Origin: Methylophilales bacterium 28-44-11
Lineage (GTDB): Bacteria > Pseudomonadota > Gammaproteobacteria > Burkholderiales > Methylophilaceae
DNA length: 64,000 nucleotides
Assembly (NCBI GenBank): GCA_002281475.1
Contig: NCGC01000003.1
Location: forward strand, 1-64,000
Direction: 5' to 3'
The notes below the pieces were generated by a model. That model had not been told where the DNA came from, ran no database searches, and saw nothing but the letters and a program-made list of their open reading frames with translations. A program made the position numbers and the translations under genes. Every line of letters begins with the position of its first letter. Positions within the stretch are counted from its first letter, which is position 1. Of the stretch, positions 1 through 9,318 are shown piece by piece.

Positions 1-1286
1 GACCCTAGCTCTTGCGAGCTGGTTTTATCGGTATCGTAGCAACGCTCGATGACTATATTGCCCCACCAAGCGTTTTCTACAAACAAGGGCACAATGGCAA
101 TACACGTTGCATCATGTTGTTTAAGTAATAGACGTTCTTCTGCAGGTAGGTCTGCGATTTCGCTAAAAACAGGGCTCCCTTTTTGTAATATATCTTTCCA
201 TCGGCTTAGTCGCGTGTCATCAAAGTTAATCGCTTCAAAATTATTAATTGGTACAGTAAATCCAGTGGTTGCCCATTGATACAACACTTTGGAGTACGTC
301 CCGTTTTCGTCCGCTTGCTTGAGATTCTTTAAGATTGCTGCGCGAGTAAAGCGCAAGGCCAAGCATGACTGTTGCAACACTGTTTTGGCCACAGCATGCC
401 AAGAGTCGGATGAGTGGAGCAACCAATCACATGAAATAAGCGCATCTAGGATAGCGCTACGGTTTTGTAGTTGTTTCTCAATAAACTTTTGTTCACTGAT
501 GTCTTGTGCATATATCACCAGATGCTGACGCGAAGCATCACTATTAAACGTAGCGATTTTGCTTACATCTAAGGTTTTTTCAGTGCCTTGCGGTAAATAG
601 ATAATTTCTTCGTTGCGATAGGCCTTTTGCGTGCGCCAAGTGGTTTCGTCTGACTTTTCAGAGTATTGAAACGCGTTATTAAAAACGGGGTGTATGGTGG
701 TGGCCAAATCAACATTGGTTTGATGTGCATAGCTTTCAGGATTAATTTGAAACAGGCTTAATAACTTTTGGTTGGCTTTTAGCCAGCGATTGTTCCCATC
801 CTTGATGCAGATGTAATCGGGACTTGTATCAATCAGCACTTGCAGCAGGGCTTCAGTTTCTCTCAGTTTAAGATCAGATAACACCAGACTGGTGGTGTCA
901 AACATATACACTAATTGCTGATGGGTTTTCTGATTGATCAAATCAATCGCATAAGCTTTTAATGTGCGCACTTGGCTGTCTACCGCATACTGTAAAGTAA
1001 ACTCGGATGGCTGCTCTTGAAGTTTTTCGAGCAAATAATACAAGTTAGATTTAGTTGGTTTGTGTTTACGCGCTTTTACTTTGGGGGCATCAAGATTAAA
1101 AATAAGGCGTGCAAAAGGGTTGGCGTAACTTACTTCGTTGTCATCATTCAGGGTTAATACCGCCACTTCGTGCAACGCATCCAGTAGTTGCAAAGCCATT
1201 GGATGCTGGCCGTGTAAAGGCAATTGAGCTTCAATTGCTTTAACGTCTTCAACCTCTAGACTTTGAATTTTTTTTGAATGCTGCAC
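1..1286 (-). CDS. PAS/GAF-domain sensory protein, 3' end outside window
   Basis: The frame is open on the minus strand from a GTG at 1286 to the window edge (about 428 codons). An in-frame TAA lies just upstream of the GTG, so this is the first usable start. The translation shows two PAS-like segments, the second beginning around residue 170 with a DTSPDYICIKDGNNRW stretch typical of PAS folds, followed by a GAF-like segment (…CIAIVPLFVENAWWG…) near the cut. The output domain (kinase, GGDEF or other) is outside the window, so the protein can only be called a cytoplasmic sensor. No membrane segment is visible in the part present. It is divergent from the next gene. Confidence 0.75.
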   Translation of the reverse strand, partial: MQHSKKIQSLEVEDVKAIEAQLPLHGQHPMALQLLDALHEVAVLTLNDDNEVSYANPFARLIFNLDAPKVKARKHKPTKSNLYYLLEKLQEQPSEFTLQYAVDSQVRTLKAYAIDLINQKTHQQLVYMFDTTSLVLSDLKLRETEALLQVLIDTSPDYICIKDGNNRWLKANQKLLSLFQINPESYAHQTNVDLATTIHPVFNNAFQYSEKSDETTWRTQKAYRNEEIIYLPQGTEKTLDVSKIATFNSDASRQHLVIYAQDISEQKFIEKQLQNRSAILDALISCDWLLHSSDSWHAVAKTVLQQSCLALRFTRAAILKNLKQADENGTYSKVLYQWATTGFTVPINNFEAINFDDTRLSRWKDILQKGSPVFSEIADLPAEERLLLKQHDATCIAIVPLFVENAWWGNIVIERCYDTDKTSSQELG

Positions 1287-1483
1287 TGGTTAAGATGCCC
1301 CGTTAAGTTACACACAATAAGGCATCCGACGTTCGATGCCCGAAACCCGTTCTTTTCCTGTTGGATATAAATAGGTATCGGCGCAAAGTGCGTAAAACTT
1401 TAGCGTTTTATGTAGATAAATTTGGGTGTAATCGCACACGGCAAGATTTATCATTGGGGATGAATTCAGGTACTATACAAACC

Positions 1484-2692
1484 ATGAAAACACTCCTTAT
1501 CTTCCGCATGTTTGCTGCTTTCTTGGTGATGTTTAGCCAGATTGCCCACACGCACGAAGCGCTTACCAAGTATCAACCTAATCATCTGGCGGTCAGTGTT
1601 GCAAGCGATGCGCAAGGACAACTATGGCGCGCCAGTGTGAAGCACGGTTATATTTGGGTGGATAAAAGCAACGATTTAGGCAAAACATTTACCAAAGCAG
1701 TTAAGGTGAATCCACAACCCATGAAAATTGCTGCTGATGGCGAAGCGCGACCAAAAATTGCAGTGACTGCTGAGGGAAATGTATATTTAACATGGACAGA
1801 ATCTCTTAAAGCCCCCTATGCAGGTTATATCTGGTTTGCACGTTCTATTGATGCTGGTAAACAGTTTGATAAATCCATCATTGTGCATCGAGACCGTGCC
1901 GAAATTACGCATCGATTTGATGCGCTGCATATTGCGCCAAACGGTGAAATCACTGTGACGTGGGTTGATAAACGCGATTTGTTATTAGCCAAAGCTGCGG
2001 GAAAATCTTACGATGGCGCCGCCATTTATTATGCTGTTTCTTCTGACCAAGGAATGACATTTCAACCTGAGCAAAAGCTGGCAGACAATAGTTGTGAATG
2101 TTGCAGAATTGTCACCACGCATAAATCAGATGGCACGGTAGTGGCGTTATGGCGTCATGTGTTTGAGGGCAGTGAGCGTGACCATATGTTGGCAGAAATT
2201 CCTAAGCCATCACAAAGAGTGATTGCACATCGCGCTACGTTTGGACATTGGCAAATCGATGGTTGCCCGCATCATGGCGCCGCATTAGCCAGTGGAGGAG
2301 AGGGTGCCAATTGGTGGGGCTATCATATGGCCTATTTTGACGGCAATGACAAAAATCCTGGTTTGTATTACAGCCGAATGGATGGGGTCGCCTGGGTATC
2401 TTCACCCGCCAAAATATTCGGTGATAATGCAAAACAAGCTGGCCACCCCTCTATCCTGTCAGTTGGTAAACAAGTATGGCTGGTGTGGCGTGAGATTCAC
2501 CAAGGTCAATATACGATAAAAGGCATGATGTCAGACGACGAGGGTAAGTCTTGGCAAGCGCCTAAGATACTTCTATCTAGCGCACAGAAATTAGATTATC
2601 CCACCTTGATATTGCATCAACAGCAACCACATCTTATTTGTAATGGACAGCAGCTGGGGCTTAGTGTCATTTCCTTACTTTCATCATATTGA
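1484..2692 (+). CDS. Secreted BNR/Asp-box (sialidase-like fold) protein
   Basis: A 402-residue protein with an N-terminal signal peptide (MKTLLIFRMFAAFLVMF…AHT). It carries four Asp-box motifs of the S-x-D-x-G-x-T/S-F/W type (SNDLGKTF, SIDAGKQF, SSDQGMTF, SDDEGKSW), the hallmark of a beta-propeller with the sialidase fold. A CECC cluster near residue 203 and a GCPHHG motif near residue 260 suggest a metal-binding or disulfide site. True sialidases carry an arginine triad and FRIP motif that are not evident here, so the substrate is unknown. The frame stays open upstream to a TTG at 1361, and an ATG lies at 1460. The ATG at 1484 is chosen because it puts the signal peptide at the N-terminus. 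Confidence 0.7.
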   Translation: MKTLLIFRMFAAFLVMFSQIAHTHEALTKYQPNHLAVSVASDAQGQLWRASVKHGYIWVDKSNDLGKTFTKAVKVNPQPMKIAADGEARPKIAVTAEGNVYLTWTESLKAPYAGYIWFARSIDAGKQFDKSIIVHRDRAEITHRFDALHIAPNGEITVTWVDKRDLLLAKAAGKSYDGAAIYYAVSSDQGMTFQPEQKLADNSCECCRIVTTHKSDGTVVALWRHVFEGSERDHMLAEIPKPSQRVIAHRATFGHWQIDGCPHHGAALASGGEGANWWGYHMAYFDGNDKNPGLYYSRMDGVAWVSSPAKIFGDNAKQAGHPSILSVGKQVWLVWREIHQGQYTIKGMMSDDEGKSWQAPKILLSSAQKLDYPTLILHQQQPHLICNGQQLGLSVISLLSSY

Positions 2693-2715
2693 AAAGTAAA
2701 ATAAACACCCCATCT
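2689..2715 (+). promoter_or_regulatory. Sigma-32 (heat-shock) promoter of clpB
   Basis: TTGAAA at 2689-2694 and CCCCATCT at 2708-2715 are separated by 13 nt. This matches the sigma-32 consensus (CTTGAAA, 11-16 nt, CCCCATNT) almost fully, and it lies 30 nt before clpB. The -35 box overlaps the TGA stop (2690-2692) of the upstream gene. Confidence 0.85.
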
Positions 2716-2744
2716 TAATAACAATAGATTATTAAGGAGGCAGT

Positions 2745-5330
2745 ATGCGTTTCGATAAATTAACCACAAAATTCCAACAGGCCTTGGCCGATGCGCAAAG
2801 CATCGCCTTGGGTGCAGACAATCCAACTATAGAACCTCAGCATTTATTGCTGGCGATGCTCAATCAAGATGACAGTGGCACGTCTGCACTACTATCGCGT
2901 GCAGGTGTGCAGGTCAATCCACTCAAAATTGCGCTTAATCAATCCATACAACAATTAGCTAAATCGGCTGATAGTGGGGGAGAGATTGCTATTTCGCGCG
3001 ATTTAAATAACTTGCTCAATGTCACCGATAAGCTCTCGCAAAAGCGCAATGATGCTTATATTGCGAGCGAGATGTTTTTATTGGCGTTGGCAGAGGATAA
3101 GGGCGAAGCCAGTAAATTATTGAAAGCCAATGGCCTGACCAAAAATGCCTTAGAAGCTGCCATTCAAACGGTGCGTGGCGATCATCATGTCGATAGCCAA
3201 GAAGCAGAAGGCCAACGCGAGGCGCTGAAAAAATATACCTTGGATCTTACCGAGCGTGCGCGTATGGGCAAACTAGACCCAGTGATTGGGCGTGATGATG
3301 AGATTCGACGCGCGATTCAAGTGTTGCAGCGTCGTACAAAAAACAACCCCGTGCTCATAGGTGAACCTGGCGTGGGTAAAACCGCAATTGTAGAAGGTTT
3401 GGCACAGCGGATCGTCAATGGCGAAGTGCCTGATTCTCTGAAAAACAAAAAAGTGTTGTCTCTGGACATGGCCTCTTTATTGGCTGGTGCCAAATACCGT
3501 GGTGAATTTGAAGAACGCTTAAAATCTGTGCTAAAAGAGTTAGCGCAAGATGAAGGTCAAACCATTGTTTTTATTGATGAAATTCACACCATGGTCGGTG
3601 CAGGTAAAGCCGAAGGCGCGATGGATGCTGGCAATATGTTAAAACCTGCATTGGCGCGTGGCGAGTTGCACTGTGTGGGCGCGACTACTTTAGATGAGTA
3701 TCGTAAATATATTGAAAAAGATGCGGCGTTAGAGCGTCGTTTCCAAAAAGTATTGGTGGATGAGCCTTCTGTAGAAGCGACGATTGCGATTTTGCGTGGC
3801 TTGCAAGAAAAGTACGAGTTGCATCACGGTGTAGAGATTACCGACCCTGCCATAGTGGCGGCGGCAGAGTTGTCCCATCGTTATATCACCGACCGCTTTT
3901 TACCTGATAAAGCGATTGATTTGATTGATGAAGCGGCCAGTCGCATCAAGATGGAAATCGATTCCAAACCAGAAGTCATGGATAAACTGGATAGACGTTT
4001 GATTCAATTAAAAATCGAGCGCGAAGCGGTGCGTCGTGAAAAAGACGAGGGTAGCAAAAAACGCTTTGAATTGATTGAAGAGGAAATATCCAAGCTCGAA
4101 AAAGAGTATGCAGATTTAGAAGAAATCTGGAAAGCGGAAAAGGCACAAGTGCAAGGCTCCGCGCATATTAAAGAAGCCATTGAAAAAATTAAATTTGAGA
4201 TGGAAGAAGCTACCCGTAAGGGCGAATGGCAAAAAGTGTCAGAACTTCAGTATGGCAAGCTGCCAGCTTTAGAGGCGCAGTTGAAACAAGCTTCTACCGC
4301 AGAAGCCAATGTGGGTGAAGTAAAGCATAGAATGTTACGCACCGAAGTGGGCGCAGATGAAATTGCCGAGGTGGTGAGTCGTGCCACAGGCATTCCTGTC
4401 AGCAAAATGATGACAGGTGAGCGCGATAAATTACTCACCATGGAAAACAAATTGCACGAGCGCGTGGTTGGGCAAGATGAAGCAGTGCGTTTGGTTTCCG
4501 ATGCTATTCGTCGCTCTCGTTCTGGTTTAGGTGATCCTAATCGTCCTTATGGTAGCTTTTTATTCCTTGGGCCTACCGGTGTTGGTAAGACTGAGTTGTG
4601 TAAAGCATTGGCGGGGTTTTTGTTTGATTCAGAAGACCACATGATTCGTATCGACATGAGTGAGTTTATGGAGAAGCATTCGGTGTCGCGAATGATAGGT
4701 GCGCCTCCTGGCTATGTGGGATATGAAGAAGGCGGTACCTTAACTGAGGCAGTGCGTCGTAAGCCATATTCTGTGATTTTGCTAGACGAAGTGGAAAAAG
4801 CGCATCCAGATGTCTTCAATGTGCTGTTACAGGTGTTGGATGATGGGCGTTTAACCGATGGTCAAGGTCGTACAGTCGATTTTAAAAATACTGTGATAAT
4901 CATGACCAGTAATTTGGGTAGTCAGATGATTCAAAGCATGTCGGATCAGGATTATCAAGTGGTGAAACTAGCAGTCATGGGTGAGGTGAAGAGCCATTTC
5001 AGGCCAGAGTTTGTCAATCGTATCGACGAAGTAGTGGTGTTCCATGCTTTGGGTGAAGCACATGTAAGATCAATAGCTAATATCCAACTGCAATACTTGG
5101 CAAAACGCTTGAATGCAATGGACATGCAATTCACTATTACAGATACTGCAATTGCGGAAATCGCCAGTGCAGGGTTTGATCCAGTGTATGGGGCAAGGCC
5201 ACTCAAGCGGGCGATTCAGAGTGAAATTGAAAACCCATTGGCGAAGGAAATTTTAAGTGGGAATTTTGTAGCCAAAGACACTGTCTTAGTAGATTGCAAG
5301 GCTGGAAAAATGACTTTTAGCAAAGGTTAA
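2745..5330 (+). CDS. clpB: ATP-dependent chaperone ClpB (Hsp100 disaggregase)
   Basis: An 861-residue protein of usual ClpB length. It has an N-terminal Clp repeat domain (1-145), a first AAA+ module with Walker A GEPGVGKT near residue 205, a long coiled-coil middle domain with EK-rich stretches (about 410-525), and a second AAA+ module with Walker A GPTGVGKT near residue 608. The middle domain distinguishes it from ClpA. It works with DnaK/DnaJ/GrpE to dissolve protein aggregates in the cytoplasm. A strong AAGGAGG ribosome site (2734-2740) precedes the ATG, and a sigma-32 promoter lies directly upstream, so heat-shock induction is expected. It appears monocistronic. Confidence 0.98.
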   Translation: MRFDKLTTKFQQALADAQSIALGADNPTIEPQHLLLAMLNQDDSGTSALLSRAGVQVNPLKIALNQSIQQLAKSADSGGEIAISRDLNNLLNVTDKLSQKRNDAYIASEMFLLALAEDKGEASKLLKANGLTKNALEAAIQTVRGDHHVDSQEAEGQREALKKYTLDLTERARMGKLDPVIGRDDEIRRAIQVLQRRTKNNPVLIGEPGVGKTAIVEGLAQRIVNGEVPDSLKNKKVLSLDMASLLAGAKYRGEFEERLKSVLKELAQDEGQTIVFIDEIHTMVGAGKAEGAMDAGNMLKPALARGELHCVGATTLDEYRKYIEKDAALERRFQKVLVDEPSVEATIAILRGLQEKYELHHGVEITDPAIVAAAELSHRYITDRFLPDKAIDLIDEAASRIKMEIDSKPEVMDKLDRRLIQLKIEREAVRREKDEGSKKRFELIEEEISKLEKEYADLEEIWKAEKAQVQGSAHIKEAIEKIKFEMEEATRKGEWQKVSELQYGKLPALEAQLKQASTAEANVGEVKHRMLRTEVGADEIAEVVSRATGIPVSKMMTGERDKLLTMENKLHERVVGQDEAVRLVSDAIRRSRSGLGDPNRPYGSFLFLGPTGVGKTELCKALAGFLFDSEDHMIRIDMSEFMEKHSVSRMIGAPPGYVGYEEGGTLTEAVRRKPYSVILLDEVEKAHPDVFNVLLQVLDDGRLTDGQGRTVDFKNTVIIMTSNLGSQMIQSMSDQDYQVVKLAVMGEVKSHFRPEFVNRIDEVVVFHALGEAHVRSIANIQLQYLAKRLNAMDMQFTITDTAIAEIASAGFDPVYGARPLKRAIQSEIENPLAKEILSGNFVAKDTVLVDCKAGKMTFSKG

Positions 5331-5363
5331 TCTAGATAAATAAGATTGAATGACTGAGGAAAT

Positions 5364-5384
5364 ATGCGCAAGCTAACCCTATGA
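5364..5384 (+). other. Six-codon leader ORF coupled to the lytic transglycosylase start
   Basis: GAGGA (5356-5360) is well placed for the ATG at 5364, which opens a six-codon frame (MRKLTL). Its TGA overlaps the next ATG at 5381 in an ATGA junction. The downstream gene has no ribosome site of its own at normal distance, so its translation is probably coupled to this mini-ORF. Whether the peptide itself matters is unknown. Confidence 0.5.
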
Positions 5385-6346
5385 ATAGTAAGCGGTTAAT
5401 CACATTGGTATTGATGCTATTCGGGTTTGCTTGCCAACCCTCATGGGCGTTTACAGTAAGTCAACTAGAAACATTTGAAAACGAACCGCCGTTAGTGCGC
5501 AATTTATTAGAACGCGCCACAGTCATGCTGGATGATGAAACTGATCATGAATCAGCTTGGAAAGCAGCAAGTTTGTATTGTGAAGCGTCCAGATACGGTA
5601 GTGCGGAGGGTGCGTATCGTTTAGGCATGCTCTATGCGTTTGGTCGCGGTGTGCCAGCCAATCGTGATTATGCCGCCAACCTATTCGGCATCGCCTCAGC
5701 GCATGGGCATGTTGAAGCACAGAAAATGCTAGAAACAGTAGCGTTGACTACGCGTGCTACCCCAGCTTGTGTCTTAAGTGATGTGGCGCCAGAAAAAAGT
5801 CTGAACACTGAGGCTCAGCTCAACCAGCAATCTCCTGCAATTGATGCGTATATCGCATCTTTACCTCAACGGCAACGTTGGGTAGTAGATTTGGCCGATA
5901 AAATTGCGGCGTGGCATCAAGTAGATAGCAAACTTGTTTTGTCTATTATTACTGCCGAATCAAACTTTAAAACTGCCGCGCAATCAGACAAGAATGCGCA
6001 AGGATTAATGCAATTGATTCCTGCGACTGCAGAACGCTTTAATGTCAGAAATGCCTATAACGCCAGTCAAAATATAAAAGGTGGTGTGAAATATTTGCGC
6101 TGGTTGTTGTCTTACTTTAGAGGGGATGTAGCGTTAGCGGTCGCTGCCTACAATGCTGGCGAAGGTGCTGTGGATAGGCACCACGGCATACCGCCATACA
6201 AGGAAACAAAAGCGTACGTTAAAAAAGTCATGGGTTTGTATCAATTACCCTTTCACACGTTCGATGCCAGTATTACCGCGCCGTCTCCTGTGATCGAATA
6301 TATGAAAAATCAGCCCAAAACGAAGAAGAGAGCGAGGATATCATGA
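5381..6346 (+). CDS. Lytic transglycosylase with Sel1-like repeats and SLT domain
   Basis: A 321-residue secreted protein. A signal peptide ends near WAF (residue 24). A Sel1/TPR-like segment (about 55-115: …GSAEGAYRLGMLYAFGRGVPAN…) is followed by an SLT (Slt70 C-terminal type) domain at about 170-285. The catalytic Glu is in ITAESNF near residue 192, followed by QGLMQLIPATA and AVAAYNAGEGAV, the usual SLT signature blocks. It would cleave murein glycan strands in the periplasm. Its start sits in an ATGA overlap with a short leader ORF, and its own stop overlaps the next gene's ATG, so both are translated as a unit. Confidence 0.9.
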   Translation: MNSKRLITLVLMLFGFACQPSWAFTVSQLETFENEPPLVRNLLERATVMLDDETDHESAWKAASLYCEASRYGSAEGAYRLGMLYAFGRGVPANRDYAANLFGIASAHGHVEAQKMLETVALTTRATPACVLSDVAPEKSLNTEAQLNQQSPAIDAYIASLPQRQRWVVDLADKIAAWHQVDSKLVLSIITAESNFKTAAQSDKNAQGLMQLIPATAERFNVRNAYNASQNIKGGVKYLRWLLSYFRGDVALAVAAYNAGEGAVDRHHGIPPYKETKAYVKKVMGLYQLPFHTFDASITAPSPVIEYMKNQPKTKKRARIS

Positions 6347-6906
6347 AACAAGTATTTTCAATGTTGTCAGCCTGTTTGCTGGCAGTGTTGCTCACAAGTT
6401 GCGCAACCACTGGCAACAGTCCCACGCAAGCGGAGGTGGAGCGGATTTCTCCAGAAGAGTTAGAAAAGTTGATTCCACCGGCAGTGGCCACCGTGACTTT
6501 GGAAGAGTTATTGGCAGAGGCTAAACAAGGTAAAACGCCAGATCAGATCATAGAAAAAATCAAAGTGAGTAACTCACGTTATGAGTTAACTCCTGAGCAA
6601 AGTGTAAGCCTTAATAAGCAGGGCTTGGATATTAAAATACTGAATTATATTCATGAATCCAACGCGCTGGCGCGTCAAAACGCATTGGCGGATGAAATCA
6701 ACAAACGCAATCAAGCCAATAAACTCAGTGAGAAAAAATTAAAACGTGAACGTGACTTGGCACGCATGCGTTCGTATGATCCTTTTTGGGGCTACGGTGG
6801 TTATTATGGACGGCCTTGGATTGGCGGACCATTTGGCTATGGACCTTATGGACACCGCAGTTTTTATGGGCCAAGATTTGGCTGGGGTCTAGGCTACGGT
6901 TGGTAG
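6343..6906 (+). CDS. Lipoprotein with Gly/Tyr-rich C-terminus
   Basis: A 187-residue protein with a lipobox LLTSC, giving lipidated Cys20. The middle contains a helical segment (DQIIEKIKVSNSRYELTPEQ…) of a type common in small proteobacterial lipoproteins, then a charged Lys/Arg/Glu helix. The last 40 residues are rich in Gly, Tyr, Phe and Pro (GYGGYYGRPW…). Its ATG overlaps the stop of the lytic transglycosylase (ATGA), so the two probably act in the same envelope process. No function can be assigned; the start is secure from the lipobox and the overlap. Confidence 0.8.
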   Translation: MKQVFSMLSACLLAVLLTSCATTGNSPTQAEVERISPEELEKLIPPAVATVTLEELLAEAKQGKTPDQIIEKIKVSNSRYELTPEQSVSLNKQGLDIKILNYIHESNALARQNALADEINKRNQANKLSEKKLKRERDLARMRSYDPFWGYGGYYGRPWIGGPFGYGPYGHRSFYGPRFGWGLGYGW

Positions 6907-6970
6907 AGAATCTTGCGTCCTTTCAGAACGCTTTTACTTGTGAGTATATCTATTCAGGAGCGAGCAAGGT

Positions 6971-7423
6971 TTAGCTGTTTTGAATCTCGGTATAGATGGT
7001 TTCATAGGCAATCGCCGCATGCGTTTTTACCACTTCGTTCAACACATGCTGCACTTTTTTATCAATCAAATCAGGAATAAAAGGTTTTGTAATAAAGCCA
7101 TTCACGTTCAGCGTCATGGCAGTGCCCACGACCTTGGCTTGAATGAGCGCGCTCATTACAATCATACGCGTGCTAGGTTTTGCCAGCGTTTTCGCGGTTC
7201 TTACACTTTTTGCAAACTCTAAGCCATTGATATGAGGCATGTAAAGTTCAACAATGATTAAATCAAATTGGTCTGTTCCCAACAAACCAATCGCAGATTG
7301 AACATCGCTCGCGGCACTGACGTGTTGATAACCTGAGTCATGTAAAATTTTGACCAGCGTATTGCGTCTAGTAGCCTCTTTTTCTTCTACTATATTTAAG
7401 TCGGCTGTTTTGCTTAATAAAAT
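6971..7423 (-). CDS. Stand-alone receiver-domain protein with altered phospho-site and no standard start
   Basis: The coding similarity to response-regulator receivers runs from about 7420 to 6971 (about 150 residues): acidic pair E13E14 (IVEEKEATRR), switch Ser in VMSAL, Lys in ITKPF. The phospho-acceptor Asp is replaced by Glu59 (IIVELYMP, where Dxx(M)P is usual). No ATG, GTG or TTG exists in frame between the upstream TAG (7427-7429) and residue 47. Only ATT (7423) or ATA could initiate a full domain. An AGGA ribosome site is present just upstream, at the right distance for a lost start near 7415-7420. It follows the receiver-EAL gene by 14 nt. It may be decaying, or it may use a rare start. 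Confidence 0.6.
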   Translation of the reverse strand: MLLSKTADLNIVEEKEATRRNTLVKILHDSGYQHVSAASDVQSAIGLLGTDQFDLIIVELYMPHINGLEFAKSVRTAKTLAKPSTRMIVMSALIQAKVVGTAMTLNVNGFITKPFIPDLIDKKVQHVLNEVVKTHAAIAYETIYTEIQNS

Positions 7424-7437
7424 TTCCTAACAAGGTG

Positions 7438-8667
7438 TTATAAGACCGCAGTTTTAGGGTTAAACCGACGGTTGCGATACTGATCCATAAAGTCATAAAA
7501 ATACTGTATAGCCATGGGTTTTGCAATCAAATACCCTTGACCAATGTCGCAATCCATTTTATTTAACATTTCCCAATCTTCTAAAGTCTCTAAACCCTCA
7601 GCTACACATTTGATATTCAGTTTTTTTGCCATATCAATGTTTGAAGCCACCATAATTTTAGTTGCTTCATTGTAAGATAAGCCAAATACAAAAGATTGGT
7701 CAATCTTTAGTTCGCCAAACGCAATACGAGTCAGTTGTTGTAAATTGGAAAAACCCGTACCGTAATCATCAATCGATAACGTAAAGCCGTTCATGTATAA
7801 ACGGGCTAAATTTTCGAGTACAATTGGCACGTCGGTCATGGTGGCAGACTCTGTGATTTCTAGAGTAATGTATTTGGTGTCGGCTCCCGCAGAAGTGACA
7901 ATCGATGTGATCTTATCTGCAATATGGGAGTGACCCAAAGACACCATAGATAAATTTACTGAAATATCTACCAGATGATTTTGATCATGCAAGACACGGC
8001 AAGCTACTGCAGATTCTTCTAAAATCAGAAATGTCAGTGTGTCAATTTGTTCTGCTTGTTCTAATACGGGGATAAATGCATATGGCGTAACCACACCATG
8101 TTGTGGGTGTATCCACCTAGCCAATGCTTCTGCGCCCACGATACGCCCTGATTTCAAATCGACTTTGGGTTGAAAAAAAGGCTTAAATTGCTTTTGGCGG
8201 ATGCCTTCGAGTATCTCGACCAGTGTAAAGTTAAAGTTTTGTATGCCACGCAGAGTTGGCGTATCTGCTAGAACTTTTTCCCTTTTGACTAAAATTTCAT
8301 TAAGCATTTGTAAAGTAATCGGCTTCTGAAAAGTACCGATTAATTGGATTGGGTATAAACTTGTCAACTTGTTGACTGCTGATAGCATTTTTTTATCCAT
8401 CATACTTAGCACTACAATTTGAATGTTATGTGCTTCAGAACTTAAAAGACGTAAAAATTCCATGCCGTCCATACCAGGCATTCTTAAGTCAGAAAAAATC
8501 AAGTCTATATTATTTAATATGGGGTCACGAGTTATCTTCAACGCTTCAAAGCCATTATTTGCTTCTGTAATATTCTTACAACCAAAAGAACGTAACATTT
8601 CTACTAATATGTTGCGTTGAAAAATATTATCATCAACGACTAAAACGTTAACTCCTTGCAAATGCAT
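7438..8667 (-). CDS. Receiver-EAL response regulator (c-di-GMP phosphodiesterase)
   Basis: A 409-residue protein. The receiver domain (1-125) has D12D13, phospho-acceptor D60 (SDLRMP) and K115 (FQKP). The EAL domain (about 150-395) has the E180AL signature, the metal/catalytic set N238 (SVNLS), E270 and E273 (TLEITES), D300D301 (DDYGTG), K321 (LKIDQ), the AEGLET loop and a GQGYL motif. All the residues I can check for catalysis are present, so an active c-di-GMP hydrolase is expected. TTAGGAGC stands 9 nt before the ATG. No partner histidine kinase is adjacent. It is probably co-transcribed with the receiver-only gene downstream. Confidence 0.93.
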   Translation of the reverse strand: MHLQGVNVLVVDDNIFQRNILVEMLRSFGCKNITEANNGFEALKITRDPILNNIDLIFSDLRMPGMDGMEFLRLLSSEAHNIQIVVLSMMDKKMLSAVNKLTSLYPIQLIGTFQKPITLQMLNEILVKREKVLADTPTLRGIQNFNFTLVEILEGIRQKQFKPFFQPKVDLKSGRIVGAEALARWIHPQHGVVTPYAFIPVLEQAEQIDTLTFLILEESAVACRVLHDQNHLVDISVNLSMVSLGHSHIADKITSIVTSAGADTKYITLEITESATMTDVPIVLENLARLYMNGFTLSIDDYGTGFSNLQQLTRIAFGELKIDQSFVFGLSYNEATKIMVASNIDMAKKLNIKCVAEGLETLEDWEMLNKMDCDIGQGYLIAKPMAIQYFYDFMDQYRNRRFNPKTAVL

Positions 8668-8895
8668 ACAATATTGCTCCTAAAAAGTGCTTCATATTTT
8701 TATTTGTATTAGAAGTATTTTTCAAGATAAATATAGTGACATCTTGGTGAACATTTTTCTAACGCATTTGAGATTTAACAAATTAGAATAAGTTCAGGCA
8801 CATGAGCCTATGACTATAATGCGTGCAATCGTTTTTATTGGATACCTAAAAATCCACTAAAATAGACGTATTTATTATGGATAGGTAAGTTTGGT

Positions 8896-9315
8896 ATGCA
8901 GCAATTTACACACGCGTTGCAAGTAAAAGCACAGGGCAGGCGCTTGTACGATATTACGCCACAAGTGTTGCAATGGGCGAATGCGCAAATGATCACTACA
9001 GGATTACTCACGTTATACATTCAACATACTTCTGCTAGTTTAATGATCAATGAAAACTATGACCGAGACGTGTTGGTCGATATGGAAGCGTTTTTCAATC
9101 GGTTGGTGCCCGATGGTGATGATTTATTTATTCACACAGTAGAAGGGCCTGATGACATGCCCGCGCATGTACGTACTGCGCTCACCCAAACCAGTCTGTC
9201 AATTCCGTTGAAGGATGGCAAACTAGCGTTAGGCCAATGGCAAGGTATATTTTTGTTCGAGCATCGCCATCTACCCGCGACCCGCCGAATGTTGATGCAT
9301 CTGATAGGTGAATAA
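8896..9315 (+). CDS. YjbQ/UPF0047 family protein
   Basis: A 139-residue protein matching the YjbQ (UPF0047) family over its whole length. Signature blocks are HTSASLMINENYD (around residue 51), an HTVEGPDDMPAH block near 90, and GQWQGIFLFEHR near the end, with the conserved His/Glu residues. Some members show thiamine-phosphate synthase side activity, but the physiological role is not settled. The gene is divergent from the receiver-EAL gene with a 228-bp shared upstream region in which I found no clear promoter. The next gene starts 3 nt after its stop, indicating co-transcription. Confidence 0.88.
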   Translation: MQQFTHALQVKAQGRRLYDITPQVLQWANAQMITTGLLTLYIQHTSASLMINENYDRDVLVDMEAFFNRLVPDGDDLFIHTVEGPDDMPAHVRTALTQTSLSIPLKDGKLALGQWQGIFLFEHRHLPATRRMLMHLIGE

Positions 9316-9318
9316 ATC

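Noticed and set aside
1361..1483. 41-residue N-terminal extension of the Asp-box protein
   Set aside because: It starts at TTG without a good ribosome site and would bury the signal peptide; the ATG at 1484 is more sensible.
6907..6970. Terminator between the lipoprotein and receiver genes
   Set aside because: A GCGT…ACGC pairing exists but the stem is short and mismatched with no convincing T-run.
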